64,000 nt of DNA from Gordonia sediminis (GTDB lineage Bacteria; Actinomycetota; Actinomycetes; Mycobacteriales; Mycobacteriaceae). Positions 8,863 to 17,860 of the stretch are shown piece after piece (position 1 is the stretch's first letter; every line of letters begins with the position of its first letter). Below the pieces are notes generated by a model. It was not told the DNA's origin. It saw nothing but the letters and a program-made list of their open reading frames with translations, and searched no databases. A program made the translations under genes and the position numbers. The stretch spans positions 310,001-374,000 of the forward strand of contig RZUM01000002.1 in assembly GCA_004193205.1 (NCBI GenBank). The letters are read 5' to 3'.

Positions 8863-8877
8863 GTCTCGAATTGAGAC
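8863..8877. promoter_or_regulatory. Palindromic operator candidate between divergent genes
   Basis: GTCTC, GAATT, GAGAC form a 15-base inverted repeat centred at 8870, about 117 bases upstream of the aldehyde dehydrogenase start and 46 bases upstream of the monooxygenase start. One regulator could control both genes from it. Which regulator is unknown. Confidence 0.5.
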
Positions 8878-8922
8878 ACGGAACGGGTTGGGTCCTGACC
8901 GTGGGTCACTAGTGTTGAACCC

Positions 8923-9243
8923 ATGATCTTCATCGTTGCAAAATGGCCGGTCAAACCCGAATTCGCCGATCAGTTCCCGGAACTCGTCAAGGACTTCACC
9001 GAGGCGACCCGGGCCGAACCGGGCAACAAGTGGTTCGAGTGGTCCCGCAGTCTCGACGACCCCACCGTCTACGTACTCGTCGAGGCCTTCGACGACGACG
9101 CGGCCGAGGCCCACGTCACCTCGGATCACTTCAAGGCGGCCACGGCGGAGTTCCCGCAGTATCTGGTCCGCACCCCTGACATCGTCAACTTCTCGATCGA
9201 CCAGGACGACTGGTCGGCGCTGGGCGAGATGACGGTCGAGTAG
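8923..9243 (+). CDS. Antibiotic biosynthesis monooxygenase (ABM) domain protein
   Basis: A 106-residue ferredoxin-like-fold protein of the ABM/YgiN type, known members of which are quinol monooxygenases or heme-degrading enzymes. Seen: N-terminal IFIVAKWPVKPEFADQF, central GNKWFEWSRSLDDPTVYVLVEAF with the family's aromatic-rich strand, and a DHFKAATAEFPQYL helix. Usually dimeric and cofactor-free. Divergent from the aldehyde dehydrogenase, so possibly in the same stress or catabolic response. The ATG at 8923 is the only good start. Confidence 0.8.
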   Translation: MIFIVAKWPVKPEFADQFPELVKDFTEATRAEPGNKWFEWSRSLDDPTVYVLVEAFDDDAAEAHVTSDHFKAATAEFPQYLVRTPDIVNFSIDQDDWSALGEMTVE

Positions 9244-9292
9244 GCGGCATCGGCGACAGGCGCGGCTCGGGACGGTCGGCGTGGCCGCGGGC

Positions 9293-10453
9293 TCATCTGC
9301 GGTTGTGCAGGCGCACCGCCCGGGACGCCGATGCCGCGACAGCCGCCGCCGCGAGCAGGATCATCGGCGCGACGAGGCCGACGGTGGGGGTGATCGTCGT
9401 CAGGAACACCGGTAGACCGAATCCGAGATAGCAGGCGACGTAGAAGATCCCGGTGACGGCGCCGCGATGAGCCGGGGGCGTCAGGGCTTCGACATCCATC
9501 AGACCGTCCCGCAGACACAGGCCGTAGGCCAGACCGAGTACCACGGCGGTCATCACGAACATCGGCATCCCGGGGTGGGCACCGGCCAGACCGACCATCA
9601 GGAAGCCGACGCCCGCCAAGGCAGCGCCGACCACCCCGGCGATCGGGCCGACGTGAAGTCGACGCACCACGAATTGGATCACGACGCCGATCCCGAGGCT
9701 CAGCGCGGCGGCCACCCCCGGAATCCACGCCCCGTCGTGACCTGCGCCGACGCGCGCCGCCATCACGACCACCGCGACCGTCACCGACGAGAACACCCAC
9801 AGCGCCATGGGCACCGCCCAGGACAGTGCCGCTCCCATCGAGCGCTCGGACGGCTCGTCGATGTCGCTGGGAGGGTGATGGTGTTGCGGGACACCGCCCG
9901 GAGTCAGCAGGGCGGCGACGCCGGCGACGACCAGCGACACGATCCCGGACACCGCGAACGGCGCCGCGAGGCGGTGCGGCACGAATTCCGCGAGCAGACC
10001 GGTGATGACCGGGCCCATGGCAAAGCCGGCGGTCAGCAGGACGCCCGCCATCGCGGCGCCGGATCTGCCACGGAGGTCGGCAGCCCAGGCCGTGCCGGCA
10101 CTGATCGTGAGGCCGGCGCCGAGTCCGACGACGAGTCGGCCGATCATGACGCCCGGCGCGTCATGCCAGAACACCATCGTCAGATTGCCGACGCCGGCCA
10201 ACCCGGCGCCGGTCAGCACGACCGGACGCCGTCCGACCCGGTCCGACAGGGTGCCACCGCCGAGCAGTCCGGGTAGCAGGCCGAGGGCATAGATCCCGAA
10301 CGCAGCGTCGAGGATCGTCGAAGACAACCCCTCGTCCGCCTTGAGGACCGGGATCATCGACGCGAAATGGTTCGCGCCCCATCCGGTGGTGAACAGTACC
10401 GTCAGAATCGCCACCGACGCAGTACGTTTCGTGGTGGATTCGGCGGTCATCAT
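9293..10453 (-). CDS. MFS transporter (probable drug/metabolite exporter)
   Basis: A 386-residue major facilitator superfamily protein with about 12 hydrophobic segments. The signature loop between helices 2 and 3 is present (GGTLSDRVGRRPVV), as is a second-half counterpart (LCLRDGLMDVEAL). The central loop is His/Pro-rich (VPQHHHPPSDIDE), about residues 195-215. The frame extends beyond the ATG pair at 10453/10450, but upstream residues are not membrane-like, so the start is placed at 10453. Three iterated CTAAGTG elements lie 50-77 bases upstream. Substrate unknown. Confidence 0.82.
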   Translation of the reverse strand: MMTAESTTKRTASVAILTVLFTTGWGANHFASMIPVLKADEGLSSTILDAAFGIYALGLLPGLLGGGTLSDRVGRRPVVLTGAGLAGVGNLTMVFWHDAPGVMIGRLVVGLGAGLTISAGTAWAADLRGRSGAAMAGVLLTAGFAMGPVITGLLAEFVPHRLAAPFAVSGIVSLVVAGVAALLTPGGVPQHHHPPSDIDEPSERSMGAALSWAVPMALWVFSSVTVAVVVMAARVGAGHDGAWIPGVAAALSLGIGVVIQFVVRRLHVGPIAGVVGAALAGVGFLMVGLAGAHPGMPMFVMTAVVLGLAYGLCLRDGLMDVEALTPPAHRGAVTGIFYVACYLGFGLPVFLTTITPTVGLVAPMILLAAAAVAASASRAVRLHNRR

Positions 10454-10500
10454 CGACGACGATTCTGCCGGTTGCCCGGCCGGTGACGGAAACCGGGCAG

Positions 10501-10530
10501 GGCTAAGTGGGGCTAAGTGTGGCCTAAGTG
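10501..10530. repeat. Three tandem CTAAGTG elements with helical spacing
   Basis: CTAAGTG occurs at 10503-10509, 10513-10519 and 10524-10530, spaced 10 and 11 bases, so all copies face the same side of the helix. They stand 50-77 bases upstream of the leftward MFS start and just after the stop of the small membrane protein gene. Likely a cooperative protein-binding site for MFS control (inference). Confidence 0.5.
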
Positions 10531-10533
10531 GTG

Positions 10534-10755
10534 CTACGCCACGCTGCTCGCGACCGCGACGACGACACCGACGATGACCAGCACACCGACGACGACCGCG
10601 GCGGTGATCGCCCGCGTCCGCTGATGACGGGTGACCGCGTTGATGCAGATTCCGATACCGACGAGGATCGCGGCGGCGTACAGCGAGATCCCTAGCGTCA
10701 GCGCGGCCGCCGACGAATCGGCCATCGCGACCACCTGCCCTGCGTGTTCGATCAT
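10534..10755 (-). CDS. Small two-helix membrane protein
   Basis: A 73-residue open frame encoding two hydrophobic segments (about residues 16-40 and 49-72) joined by a basic loop TRHQRTR, with an N-terminal MIEHAGQVVAMADSS. No recognised family. No clear ribosome site precedes the ATG. It lies between two other leftward genes and its hydrophobic pattern argues for a real gene, but with only 73 codons this remains uncertain. Confidence 0.5.
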   Translation of the reverse strand: MIEHAGQVVAMADSSAAALTLGISLYAAAILVGIGICINAVTRHQRTRAITAAVVVGVLVIVGVVVAVASSVA

Positions 10756-10809
10756 GCGTCGAGTGCACCACGGCCGGTGCGCCGAGAGGGCAACCGGGTC
10801 CGGCCCGTG

Positions 10810-12405
10810 TCAGCCCGCCGTCGTGCCGGCGGTGCTGTCGCTCGACCCGGTCGAACCGGTCGAACCGGAGTCGGTGGAGTCGTCTGCCGTCGACGAATCG
10901 GCCTTCGCCCCCGAGCCCTCGCTGTCGCCGATCGAGGCGTTCGACTCGGACCCGGTGGTGTCTGCGGCCGCCGAATCATCGGTCGAGGCGTCCTCGGAGG
11001 TGGGGCCCCCGGTCTGGTCGGTCGAATCCTCCGTGACGTTTCCGACCTCGTCTTCGGTCGCCGCAGCGAATCCGGTGATGGTGCCGGCGTCCGTGGTCGC
11101 GGGGGGCTCCGGCGTCGACGGCGTCTTGGCGGGGGATGGTGCGACGGTCTTTTCCGGCGCGAAACCTGATGGCGCGGGGTCGTTCTGGCGGGACTCCGAC
11201 TGCCCGGTGGCGACCTCGGCCGGGACCGTCACCTGGTAGCTGCGCTCCGCGCTGACCGGTGTCGAGGGGCTCTGCGTCGACGTGCTCTGGGTCGAGGTGC
11301 CGTCGCTGACCTTGGTGACCTCGACGGCGGCGTTGTCCGCGGTGGGTTCTTGGATCGGATAGAACGCCTCGGCGGCCTGGTCCCATCGGTCGAGGTCGTC
11401 CGCGGTGTAGGGGATGCCGAGTTCGTCGTACACCATGGCGTTCAGGAGGGCCAGGGGGTGGTGGGCGTCGTACACCTCGTAGGTGGTGTTGCCGTCGGCG
11501 CTCTGGTAGACGGTCGGATCGCCCAGCTCGTCGAGGTTCGCGTAGGTCTCCGGGCCGTTGCCCGAGTGGATGGTGAGGAAACCCGCCGCGTCGACGATCA
11601 GCGACGACACCGGGCGATACCACACCCATTGGAAGTTGCCCACCGGATCGCCGACGATGATCACCGACGTCACTTCGGTGTTCCCGGTATCGGCCGGGTT
11701 GCGGGCACCGTTGGACTCGACACCGATGACGCCGGCGAGCTCGGGTAACAACGGTGTTCCGGCCACCCATGACTTGATGCCCCATGGGCCGCGGGGATCG
11801 GAGACGAGGATGATCATCGTCTTGTCGTCGAGGAGCCCGTCGGCGTAGGCCTGTTCCGCGGCGTCACCGAGGGCGTCGGCGCCCTGGGAGAAGCCGGTGT
11901 AGACGATCAGCGGATGCTCGCCCGAATCGTGGAACGCCTGCATGATGTCGAGGTTCGCGGCGATGGCGGCGTTTTTCGATTGGTCATAGGTCGGCGCGAG
12001 GAAGGGGAGCGTCCCCGACTTTCCGGCGATGATCGGCCCGAACGACTCCGGGTAGTTGACGATCACGGTCTCTCGGGTGCCGATGATGGGTTGGATGCGT
12101 TCCGTCAGGGTCACGTCGTCGGTGCCGGGCGTCACCACGACGATCGTGTCCGCTGGCAGACCGGGGTAGATGTCCTTGGTGTTGTTCGGCTGGTCTCCCT
12201 CGCGAACCGTGCCGTCGGCGATCAGCCCTTCGACGACCGGGGAGGTGGTGGCAGCGAGCGCGGTGGGGACGACCATGCCGCCGAGGCAGATCGCGCATGC
12301 CACCGCAGGGCCGACGGTCCAGCGGGAGGCGCGGGGCAGGGCGGCGGTGCGTGAACGCCACGCCGGGAGCGTCGTGGTTGACCGATGTCGTCCGGCGCTG
12401 GTCAC
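10810..12405 (-). CDS. Secreted PE-PPE-domain serine hydrolase with disordered tail
   Basis: A 531-residue exported alpha/beta hydrolase. An N-terminal Arg-rich stretch and hydrophobic segment ending in VVPTALAA form a signal peptide (about 1-51). The PE-PPE domain fold follows: PADTIVVVTPGTDD, nucleophile GFSQGADALGDA, VSDPRGPWGIKSW and a C-terminal YDAHHPLALLNAM with the probable catalytic His. From about residue 385 to the end the chain is Ser/Thr/Asp/Glu/Pro-rich and lacks predicted structure. Known relatives (Rv1430, Chp1/Chp2) are esterases or acyltransferases of cell-envelope lipids. GTG start with AAGGAG about five bases before. Divergent from pflB. Substrate unknown. Confidence 0.82.
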   Translation of the reverse strand: MTSAGRHRSTTTLPAWRSRTAALPRASRWTVGPAVACAICLGGMVVPTALAATTSPVVEGLIADGTVREGDQPNNTKDIYPGLPADTIVVVTPGTDDVTLTERIQPIIGTRETVIVNYPESFGPIIAGKSGTLPFLAPTYDQSKNAAIAANLDIMQAFHDSGEHPLIVYTGFSQGADALGDAAEQAYADGLLDDKTMIILVSDPRGPWGIKSWVAGTPLLPELAGVIGVESNGARNPADTGNTEVTSVIIVGDPVGNFQWVWYRPVSSLIVDAAGFLTIHSGNGPETYANLDELGDPTVYQSADGNTTYEVYDAHHPLALLNAMVYDELGIPYTADDLDRWDQAAEAFYPIQEPTADNAAVEVTKVSDGTSTQSTSTQSPSTPVSAERSYQVTVPAEVATGQSESRQNDPAPSGFAPEKTVAPSPAKTPSTPEPPATTDAGTITGFAAATEDEVGNVTEDSTDQTGGPTSEDASTDDSAAADTTGSESNASIGDSEGSGAKADSSTADDSTDSGSTGSTGSSDSTAGTTAG

Positions 12406-12719
12406 GTGGTCTCCTTCGACAGTGCGGCGTCAGGCCGCGCACAACCCGCCGGACCCGGGACAGAGCCTGGCTTGGGACATCCTAAGAGAATCCTGAATAG
12501 CAAATCTATCCTACGATCAGGGGACATTTTGCTAAGCAAAGGAAATTTTCGCCGCGACAAGGTGAATTACGGTTTGCGGTGGGGTTTCATACCGATGACC
12601 TGCAGTGTCCGGGACTTGTGACCCCTGCGGGCCGCGTCATCGCGGTCGTAATGTGAAGGACGAAGGCTTCCGATCACCCCCGAGCGTTGTCGATCCGCAC
12701 ACCTGCGAGGAGTACGACC
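12406..12719. promoter_or_regulatory. AT-rich divergent intergenic region upstream of pflB
   Basis: This 314-base stretch separates the leftward PE-PPE hydrolase from pflB. Bases 12490-12575 are conspicuously AT-rich against the GC-rich background and contain the palindrome TTTGCT-A-AGCAAA (12528-12540), about 180 bases before the pflB start. Promoter and operator functions are inferred. GAGGAG at 12709-12714 is the pflB ribosome site. No convincing small gene is seen here. Confidence 0.55.
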
Positions 12720-14999
12720 ATGACCACTCATGCCGGTGACCACACCGTCGACAGCGGCAGCGGGAAGCTTCGCATCCCGGCATGGCGAGGATTCATCCCG
12801 GGCGACTGGTGCGACCGCATCGATGTCCGTGACTTCATCCAGCGCAACTACACGCCATACGAGGGTGACGGTTCGTTCCTCGTCGGCCCCACCGACCGCA
12901 CCACCGGCATCTGGGCGACCCTGTCGGCGATGTTCCCGGAGGAGCGACGCAAAGGGGTCTACGACGTCGACTTCGAGACCCCGGCGGCGATCACCGCGCA
13001 CGGGCCCGGCTACATCGACCGCGACCACGAGGTCATCGTCGGCCTGCAGACGGACGCGCCGCTCAAGCGCGCGATCATGCCGTTCGGCGGATGGCGCATG
13101 GTGGTCAAGGAGCTGGAGACCTACGGCTACCCGGTGAGTCCGGTGCTCGAGGAGACCTTCACCAAGTACCGCAAAACCCACAACGACGGCGTCTTCGACG
13201 TGTACCCGCCGAACGTCCGGGCCGCCCGGGCATCCCACGTCGTCACCGGCCTACCCGACGCCTATGGTCGGGGACGCATCATCGGTGACTACCGACGCGT
13301 CGCGCTCTACGGTGTCGATTCCCTGATCGAGGGCAAGAAGCTCGATCGGCTCGAACTGGACATGGAGCGTTCGACCGAGGACGTCATCCGCGACCGCGAG
13401 GAGAACTCCGAGCAGATCAAGGCGCTCGGAGAGCTCAAGGAGATGGCCGCGTCGTACGGCTTCGACATCTCCGGTCCCGCCACGAACGCCCGAGAGGCTG
13501 TGCAGTGGCTCTATTTCGCCTATCTCGCGGCGGTCAAGGAACAGAACGGCGCCGCGATGTCGCTGGGACGTACCTCGACCTTCGTCGATGTCTACCTCGA
13601 ACGCGATCTCGCCGCGGGTGTGCTCACCGAACTGCAGGCGCAGGAGATCATCGACGATTTCGTCATCAAGCTGCGCATCGTGCGGTTCCTGCGGACCCCC
13701 GACTACGACGCCCTCTTCTCCGGTGACCCGACCTGGGTCACCGAGACCATCGGTGGCATGGGCGCCGACGGCCGTCCGCTGGTCACGCGCACCTCGTTCC
13801 GCTACCTGCAGACGCTCTACAACCTGGGGCCGGCGCCCGAACCCAACATGACGGTGTTCTGGTCTGATCGCCTGCCCCGCCCGTTCAAGGAGTTCTGCGC
13901 GCAGGTCTCGATCGACACATCCGCCATCCAGTACGAGTCCGACGAACTCGTCCGGGAGTGCTGGGGTGATGACTCGGCGATCGCCTGCTGTGTGTCGGCC
14001 ATGGAGGTCGGCAAGCAGATGCAGTTCTTCGGAGCCCGCGTGAACCTCGCCAAAGCGCTGCTGTACGCGATCAACGGGGGTCGCGACGAGATTTCCGGCG
14101 AGCAGGTCGCGCCGGCCACCGCCCCGGTGTCCGGGGACGTGCTGGACTTCGACACCGTCATGGCCGCCTACGACACCCTGCTCGACTGGCTGGCCGAGAC
14201 CTATGTCGACGCGCTCAACTGCATCCACTACATGCACGACAAATACGCCTACGAACGGCTCGAGATGGCGCTGCACGACCGCACCATCCTGCGCACCATG
14301 GCGTGCGGTGTCGCCGGGTTGTCGGTGGCGGCGGACTCGCTGTCGGCCATCAAGTACGCGACCGTGCGTCCGGTCCGCGACGACACCGGACTCGTTGTCG
14401 ACTACGAGATCACCGGCGAGTTCCCCTGCTTCGGCAACGACGACGACCGTGTCGACGACATCGCGGTGGACCTCGTCAGCCGTTTCATGGGCAAGGTGCG
14501 CAAGCAGCCCACCTATCGCAACGCCACCCACACGCAGTCGGTGCTGACCATCACCTCGAATGTGGTGTACGGCAAGCACACCGGCAACACCCCGGACGGA
14601 CGCCGACTGGGCGAGCCCTTCGCGCCCGGCGCGAACCCGATGAACGGCCGCGATGTGCACGGTGTGCTGGCGTCCGGGCTGTCGGTGGCGAAGCTCCCGT
14701 ATTCCGAGGCGCAGGACGGGATCTCGCTGACCACGTCGATCGTGCCCGGTGGCCTCGGCCGCACCCGGGCCGAGCAGGTGGCGAACCTCGTGGGCACCTT
14801 GGACGCGTACATGGTGTCCAACGGCTTCCACGTCAACATCAACGTTCTCAACCGCGAGATCCTCGAGGATGCGATGGCCAATCCGGAGAAGTATCCGCAG
14901 CTGACCATCCGCGTGTCGGGCTATGCGGTGAACTTCATCCGCCTGACCCGCGAGCAGCAGCTCGACGTCCTGTCCCGCACCTTCCACGCGGGAATGTAG
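12720..14999 (+). CDS. pflB: Pyruvate formate-lyase (formate C-acetyltransferase)
   Basis: A 759-residue glycyl-radical enzyme converting pyruvate and CoA to acetyl-CoA and formate in the cytoplasm without oxygen. The active-site cysteine pair is C423-C424 in [21 protein letters not shown] and the radical glycine is G734 in RVSGYAVNF, the same number as E. coli PflB; length is also the same. These motifs separate it from glycerol dehydratase and other glycyl-radical enzymes. Start ATG 12720 is preferred over in-frame upstream codons because GAGGAG stands six bases before it. The activase gene follows after nine bases. Oxygen destroys the active form, so use must be confined to low-oxygen conditions. 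No GrcA-type repair protein is seen nearby. Confidence 0.95.
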   Translation: MTTHAGDHTVDSGSGKLRIPAWRGFIPGDWCDRIDVRDFIQRNYTPYEGDGSFLVGPTDRTTGIWATLSAMFPEERRKGVYDVDFETPAAITAHGPGYIDRDHEVIVGLQTDAPLKRAIMPFGGWRMVVKELETYGYPVSPVLEETFTKYRKTHNDGVFDVYPPNVRAARASHVVTGLPDAYGRGRIIGDYRRVALYGVDSLIEGKKLDRLELDMERSTEDVIRDREENSEQIKALGELKEMAASYGFDISGPATNAREAVQWLYFAYLAAVKEQNGAAMSLGRTSTFVDVYLERDLAAGVLTELQAQEIIDDFVIKLRIVRFLRTPDYDALFSGDPTWVTETIGGMGADGRPLVTRTSFRYLQTLYNLGPAPEPNMTVFWSDRLPRPFKEFCAQVSIDTSAIQYESDELVRECWGDDSAIACCVSAMEVGKQMQFFGARVNLAKALLYAINGGRDEISGEQVAPATAPVSGDVLDFDTVMAAYDTLLDWLAETYVDALNCIHYMHDKYAYERLEMALHDRTILRTMACGVAGLSVAADSLSAIKYATVRPVRDDTGLVVDYEITGEFPCFGNDDDRVDDIAVDLVSRFMGKVRKQPTYRNATHTQSVLTITSNVVYGKHTGNTPDGRRLGEPFAPGANPMNGRDVHGVLASGLSVAKLPYSEAQDGISLTTSIVPGGLGRTRAEQVANLVGTLDAYMVSNGFHVNINVLNREILEDAMANPEKYPQLTIRVSGYAVNFIRLTREQQLDVLSRTFHAGM

Positions 15000-15008
15000 C
15001 GGCCGTCG

Positions 15009-15830
15009 ATGGCAGACGACCACATATCGGTGTCACCGCCCGACTCGCCTCCGATGCATCAGGCGGACCGGGAACTCGCGGCCAGTGAGGTGATCACCGA
15101 TCACCAGGTCGGCTCGGTGCACTCCTGGGATCTGTCCACCGGCGTGGACGGTCCGGGTTCACGTATGACGCTGTTCATGGCCGGCTGCGGGATGCGGTGT
15201 CAGTACTGCCAGAATCCCGACTCGTGGCATATGGGCGACGGTGTCCACAACACCGTCGACGAGGTGATCGAGCGGGTCTCCCGCTATCGCACGATCATGG
15301 AGGTCACCGGCGGTGGGCTCACCGTCTCGGGTGGGGAACCGCTGCTGCAGGCGCGGTTCGTCATGAACGTCTTCCGTCGCTGCCACGAACTCGGCATCCA
15401 CACCGCACTGGACACCTCGGGTCTGCTGGGAGCCAGGCTGCACGACGAGGACCTCGACCTCGTGGACCTCGTGCTGCTCGACATCAAGTCCGGCCTGCCC
15501 GAGACCTACCGGCGGGTGACGGGACGCCCGCTGCAGCCCACCCTCGACTTCGCGCGCCGGCTCTCCGACCACGGCAAGACGATGTGGATTCGCTTCGTCC
15601 TCGTACCCGGACTCACCGACGCGGTCGAGAACGTCGAGGCCGTCGCGGATGTGGTGGAGACGCTCGACGGCGTGGAGCGGCTGGAGGTGTTGTCGTTTCA
15701 TCAGTTGGGGCGCGAGAAGTGGGTCGCCACCGGCGAACCCTATCTGCTCGCCGACACGCGGCCGCCGGACGCCGATCTCATCGCCAGGGTGCACGGTCAG
15801 TTCGCCGCGCGAGGCATCACCGTGCTCTAG
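15009..15830 (+). CDS. pflA: Pyruvate formate-lyase activating enzyme
   Basis: A 273-residue radical SAM protein that installs the glycyl radical on PFL using S-adenosylmethionine and a reduced [4Fe-4S] cluster. The cluster motif CGMRCQYCQNPDSW (CxxxCxxC) sits near residues 58-71; also seen are GGGLTVSGGEPLLQ (SAM-binding GGE) and LLDIKSG. Length is slightly above E. coli PflA (246) because of a 25-residue N-terminal extension; internal starts are possible. It follows pflB by nine bases and is surely co-transcribed. A flavodoxin or ferredoxin reductant must come from elsewhere. Confidence 0.93.
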   Translation: MADDHISVSPPDSPPMHQADRELAASEVITDHQVGSVHSWDLSTGVDGPGSRMTLFMAGCGMRCQYCQNPDSWHMGDGVHNTVDEVIERVSRYRTIMEVTGGGLTVSGGEPLLQARFVMNVFRRCHELGIHTALDTSGLLGARLHDEDLDLVDLVLLDIKSGLPETYRRVTGRPLQPTLDFARRLSDHGKTMWIRFVLVPGLTDAVENVEAVADVVETLDGVERLEVLSFHQLGREKWVATGEPYLLADTRPPDADLIARVHGQFAARGITVL

Positions 15831-15869
15831 TGATGTGTCTCGGCATCTTTACAGCGTTAAGCTAGGGTC

Positions 15870-17702
15870 ATGTCCGACAAAACGCCGATCACGTTCCGGC
15901 ACGCAACCGGTGTCGAGGTCGTCACCCTGCCGCAGGCCTTCCAGCAGAGCCTCACCGTCAGGCCACACGCCGTGGCGCTGCGTACCGTCGGCGGCCTGCA
16001 GGAGATCACCTGGGCCGAGTACGGCCGTCGCGTCGAAGCGATCGCCGCGGGCCTGGCGGCCCTCGGTGTCCGTCGAGGGGACACCGTGGGCATGATGCTG
16101 ACCAACCGCCCCGAGTTCCACCTCGTCGACACGGCGATCCTGCACCTGGGCGCCACCCCGTTCTCGGTGTACAACACCAGCTCGCCCGAGCAGATCGAGT
16201 ACATCTTCGGCAACGCCCAGAACACCGTGGTGATCACCGAGCAGGCTTTCATCCCCGTTATCCGGCAGGCGAACACGGCGGTGACGACGACGGTCGTCGT
16301 CGACGGTCCCGCCGAGAGCGCGGTCACGCTGGAAGAGGTCGAGAACTCGCCTGCCGAGGACTTCGACTTCGCGGCGAGCTGGCAGGCCGTGGCGCCCGAT
16401 GACCTGGCGACACTGATCTACACGTCGGGCACCACCGGCCCGCCGAAGGGCGTGGAGTTGAGCCACCGCAACATCATCGCCGAGCTCTCCGCACTCGCCG
16501 ACACCGTGGAGGTCGGATTCGACGACCGGGTGATCTCCTACCTGCCGGCCGCACACGTCGGCGACCGCGTGCCCTCGCACGCCGCCAATCTCGTCCGTGG
16601 CCTGCAGATCACGTCCGTCGCCGATCCGCGCGAGTTCGCCGCTGCGCTTCCGGAGGTGCGGCCGACGTTCTTCTTCGGTGTCCCGCGCATCTGGCAGAAG
16701 CTGCGGGCCGGCATCGAGGCGAAGCTCGCCGAGGCGGAGAGCCCGGCCAAGAAGAAGATCGGCACCTGGGCGTTGGCGACTGCGGCCGACACCGCGCACA
16801 AGAAGCTGGCCGGCAAGACACCGTCGGTGTTCGACAAGCTGCAGTACGGTCTGGCCGACAAACTCGTGTTGCAGAAGGTCCGCGAGGCGCTCGGTATGGA
16901 TCAGATCACCTTCGCCGGATCGGGTGCGGCGTCGATTCCCGCGGAGGTCCTCGAGTTCTTCCTGGGTCTGGGCATCCCCGTGGTCGAGGTGTGGGGATTG
17001 TCGGAGACGACCGGGGTGTCGACCATGACCGACCCCGACGACCTGAAGTTAGGCACCGTCGGGAAACCGCTCCGCGATGTCGAGATAAAATTCGCCGACG
17101 ACGGCGAGATCCTGGTGCGCGGGCCGGTGGTCACACCCGGCTACTTCCGCGAACCCGAGAAGACCGCGGCCGCGATCGACGCGGACGGATGGCTGGCGAC
17201 CGGCGACGTCGGGAGCATCGATGCCGACGGCAACGTCACGATCGTCGACCGCAAGAAGGAACTGATCATCAACGAGGCGGGCAAGAACATGTCGCCGACC
17301 AGCATCGAGGACTCCATGAAGGCCGCGTCGTCGCTGATCGGTCCGGTGGCGGCGATCGGTGACGCCAAGCCGTACATCTCGGCGCTGATCGTTCTCGACC
17401 CCGACGCCGCCGCGGTGCGGGCCAAGGCGCTCAACGTGCCCGACGCCGACCTCGCCGCGCTGGCCGGGCATCCCGACATCGTCGCGGAGATCACCGCGGC
17501 CGTGCGCCAGGGCAACACCAAGCTCTCGCGGGTGGAGCAGATCAAGCGGTTCCTGATCGTTCCGGAGAACTGGGAGCCCGGCGGCGAGGAGTTGACCCCC
17601 ACCATGAAGCTCAAGCGCAAGCCGATCTCGACGAAGTACGCGGAGTACATCGACGAGCTCTACGCCCCCGAACCCGGCGATGCGGTGATCGACCTGAAGT
17701 AG
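15870..17702 (+). CDS. Long-chain fatty-acid-CoA ligase (FadD11/FadD15 type)
   Basis: A 610-residue AMP-forming acyl-CoA synthetase of the larger (about 600-residue) long-chain class. Seen: ATP loop YTSGTTGPPKGVELSH (about residues 188-203), AAHVGDR, the VWGLSETTGVSTM motif, GDVGSIDADGNVTIVDRKKELIINEAGKNMSP and the C-terminal lysine region KLSRVEQIKRF. It activates fatty acids to acyl-CoA through acyl-AMP. Start ATG 15870. TAAGCTAGGGT directly before it could be a promoter -10 for a short or leaderless transcript. It follows pflA by 39 bases but is likely a separate unit. Confidence 0.88.
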   Translation: MSDKTPITFRHATGVEVVTLPQAFQQSLTVRPHAVALRTVGGLQEITWAEYGRRVEAIAAGLAALGVRRGDTVGMMLTNRPEFHLVDTAILHLGATPFSVYNTSSPEQIEYIFGNAQNTVVITEQAFIPVIRQANTAVTTTVVVDGPAESAVTLEEVENSPAEDFDFAASWQAVAPDDLATLIYTSGTTGPPKGVELSHRNIIAELSALADTVEVGFDDRVISYLPAAHVGDRVPSHAANLVRGLQITSVADPREFAAALPEVRPTFFFGVPRIWQKLRAGIEAKLAEAESPAKKKIGTWALATAADTAHKKLAGKTPSVFDKLQYGLADKLVLQKVREALGMDQITFAGSGAASIPAEVLEFFLGLGIPVVEVWGLSETTGVSTMTDPDDLKLGTVGKPLRDVEIKFADDGEILVRGPVVTPGYFREPEKTAAAIDADGWLATGDVGSIDADGNVTIVDRKKELIINEAGKNMSPTSIEDSMKAASSLIGPVAAIGDAKPYISALIVLDPDAAAVRAKALNVPDADLAALAGHPDIVAEITAAVRQGNTKLSRVEQIKRFLIVPENWEPGGEELTPTMKLKRKPISTKYAEYIDELYAPEPGDAVIDLK

Positions 17703-17860
17703 TCGTGCCGTGTGTGCACCGGGTGTTGCCGAGGTTGCCCTGATGCTTGTCCAGAGCGGAATCCGGCTTTTGTCGGGATACTGAGAGACCGCAAGCAGCA
17801 CATCGGCGTCGTCGACGGTAGTGGCGGCGGCCCATCCTGGAAGTGGGAGCAGGGGAGCGC

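Noticed and set aside
12385-12621. 78-codon rightward frame in the pflB upstream region
   Set aside because: No ribosome site, unlike-protein composition, and overlaps the start of the leftward hydrolase gene.
13251-15023. 590-codon leftward frame over pflB
   Set aside because: Mirror frame of a certain gene; composition typical of antisense GC-rich reading and no motif.
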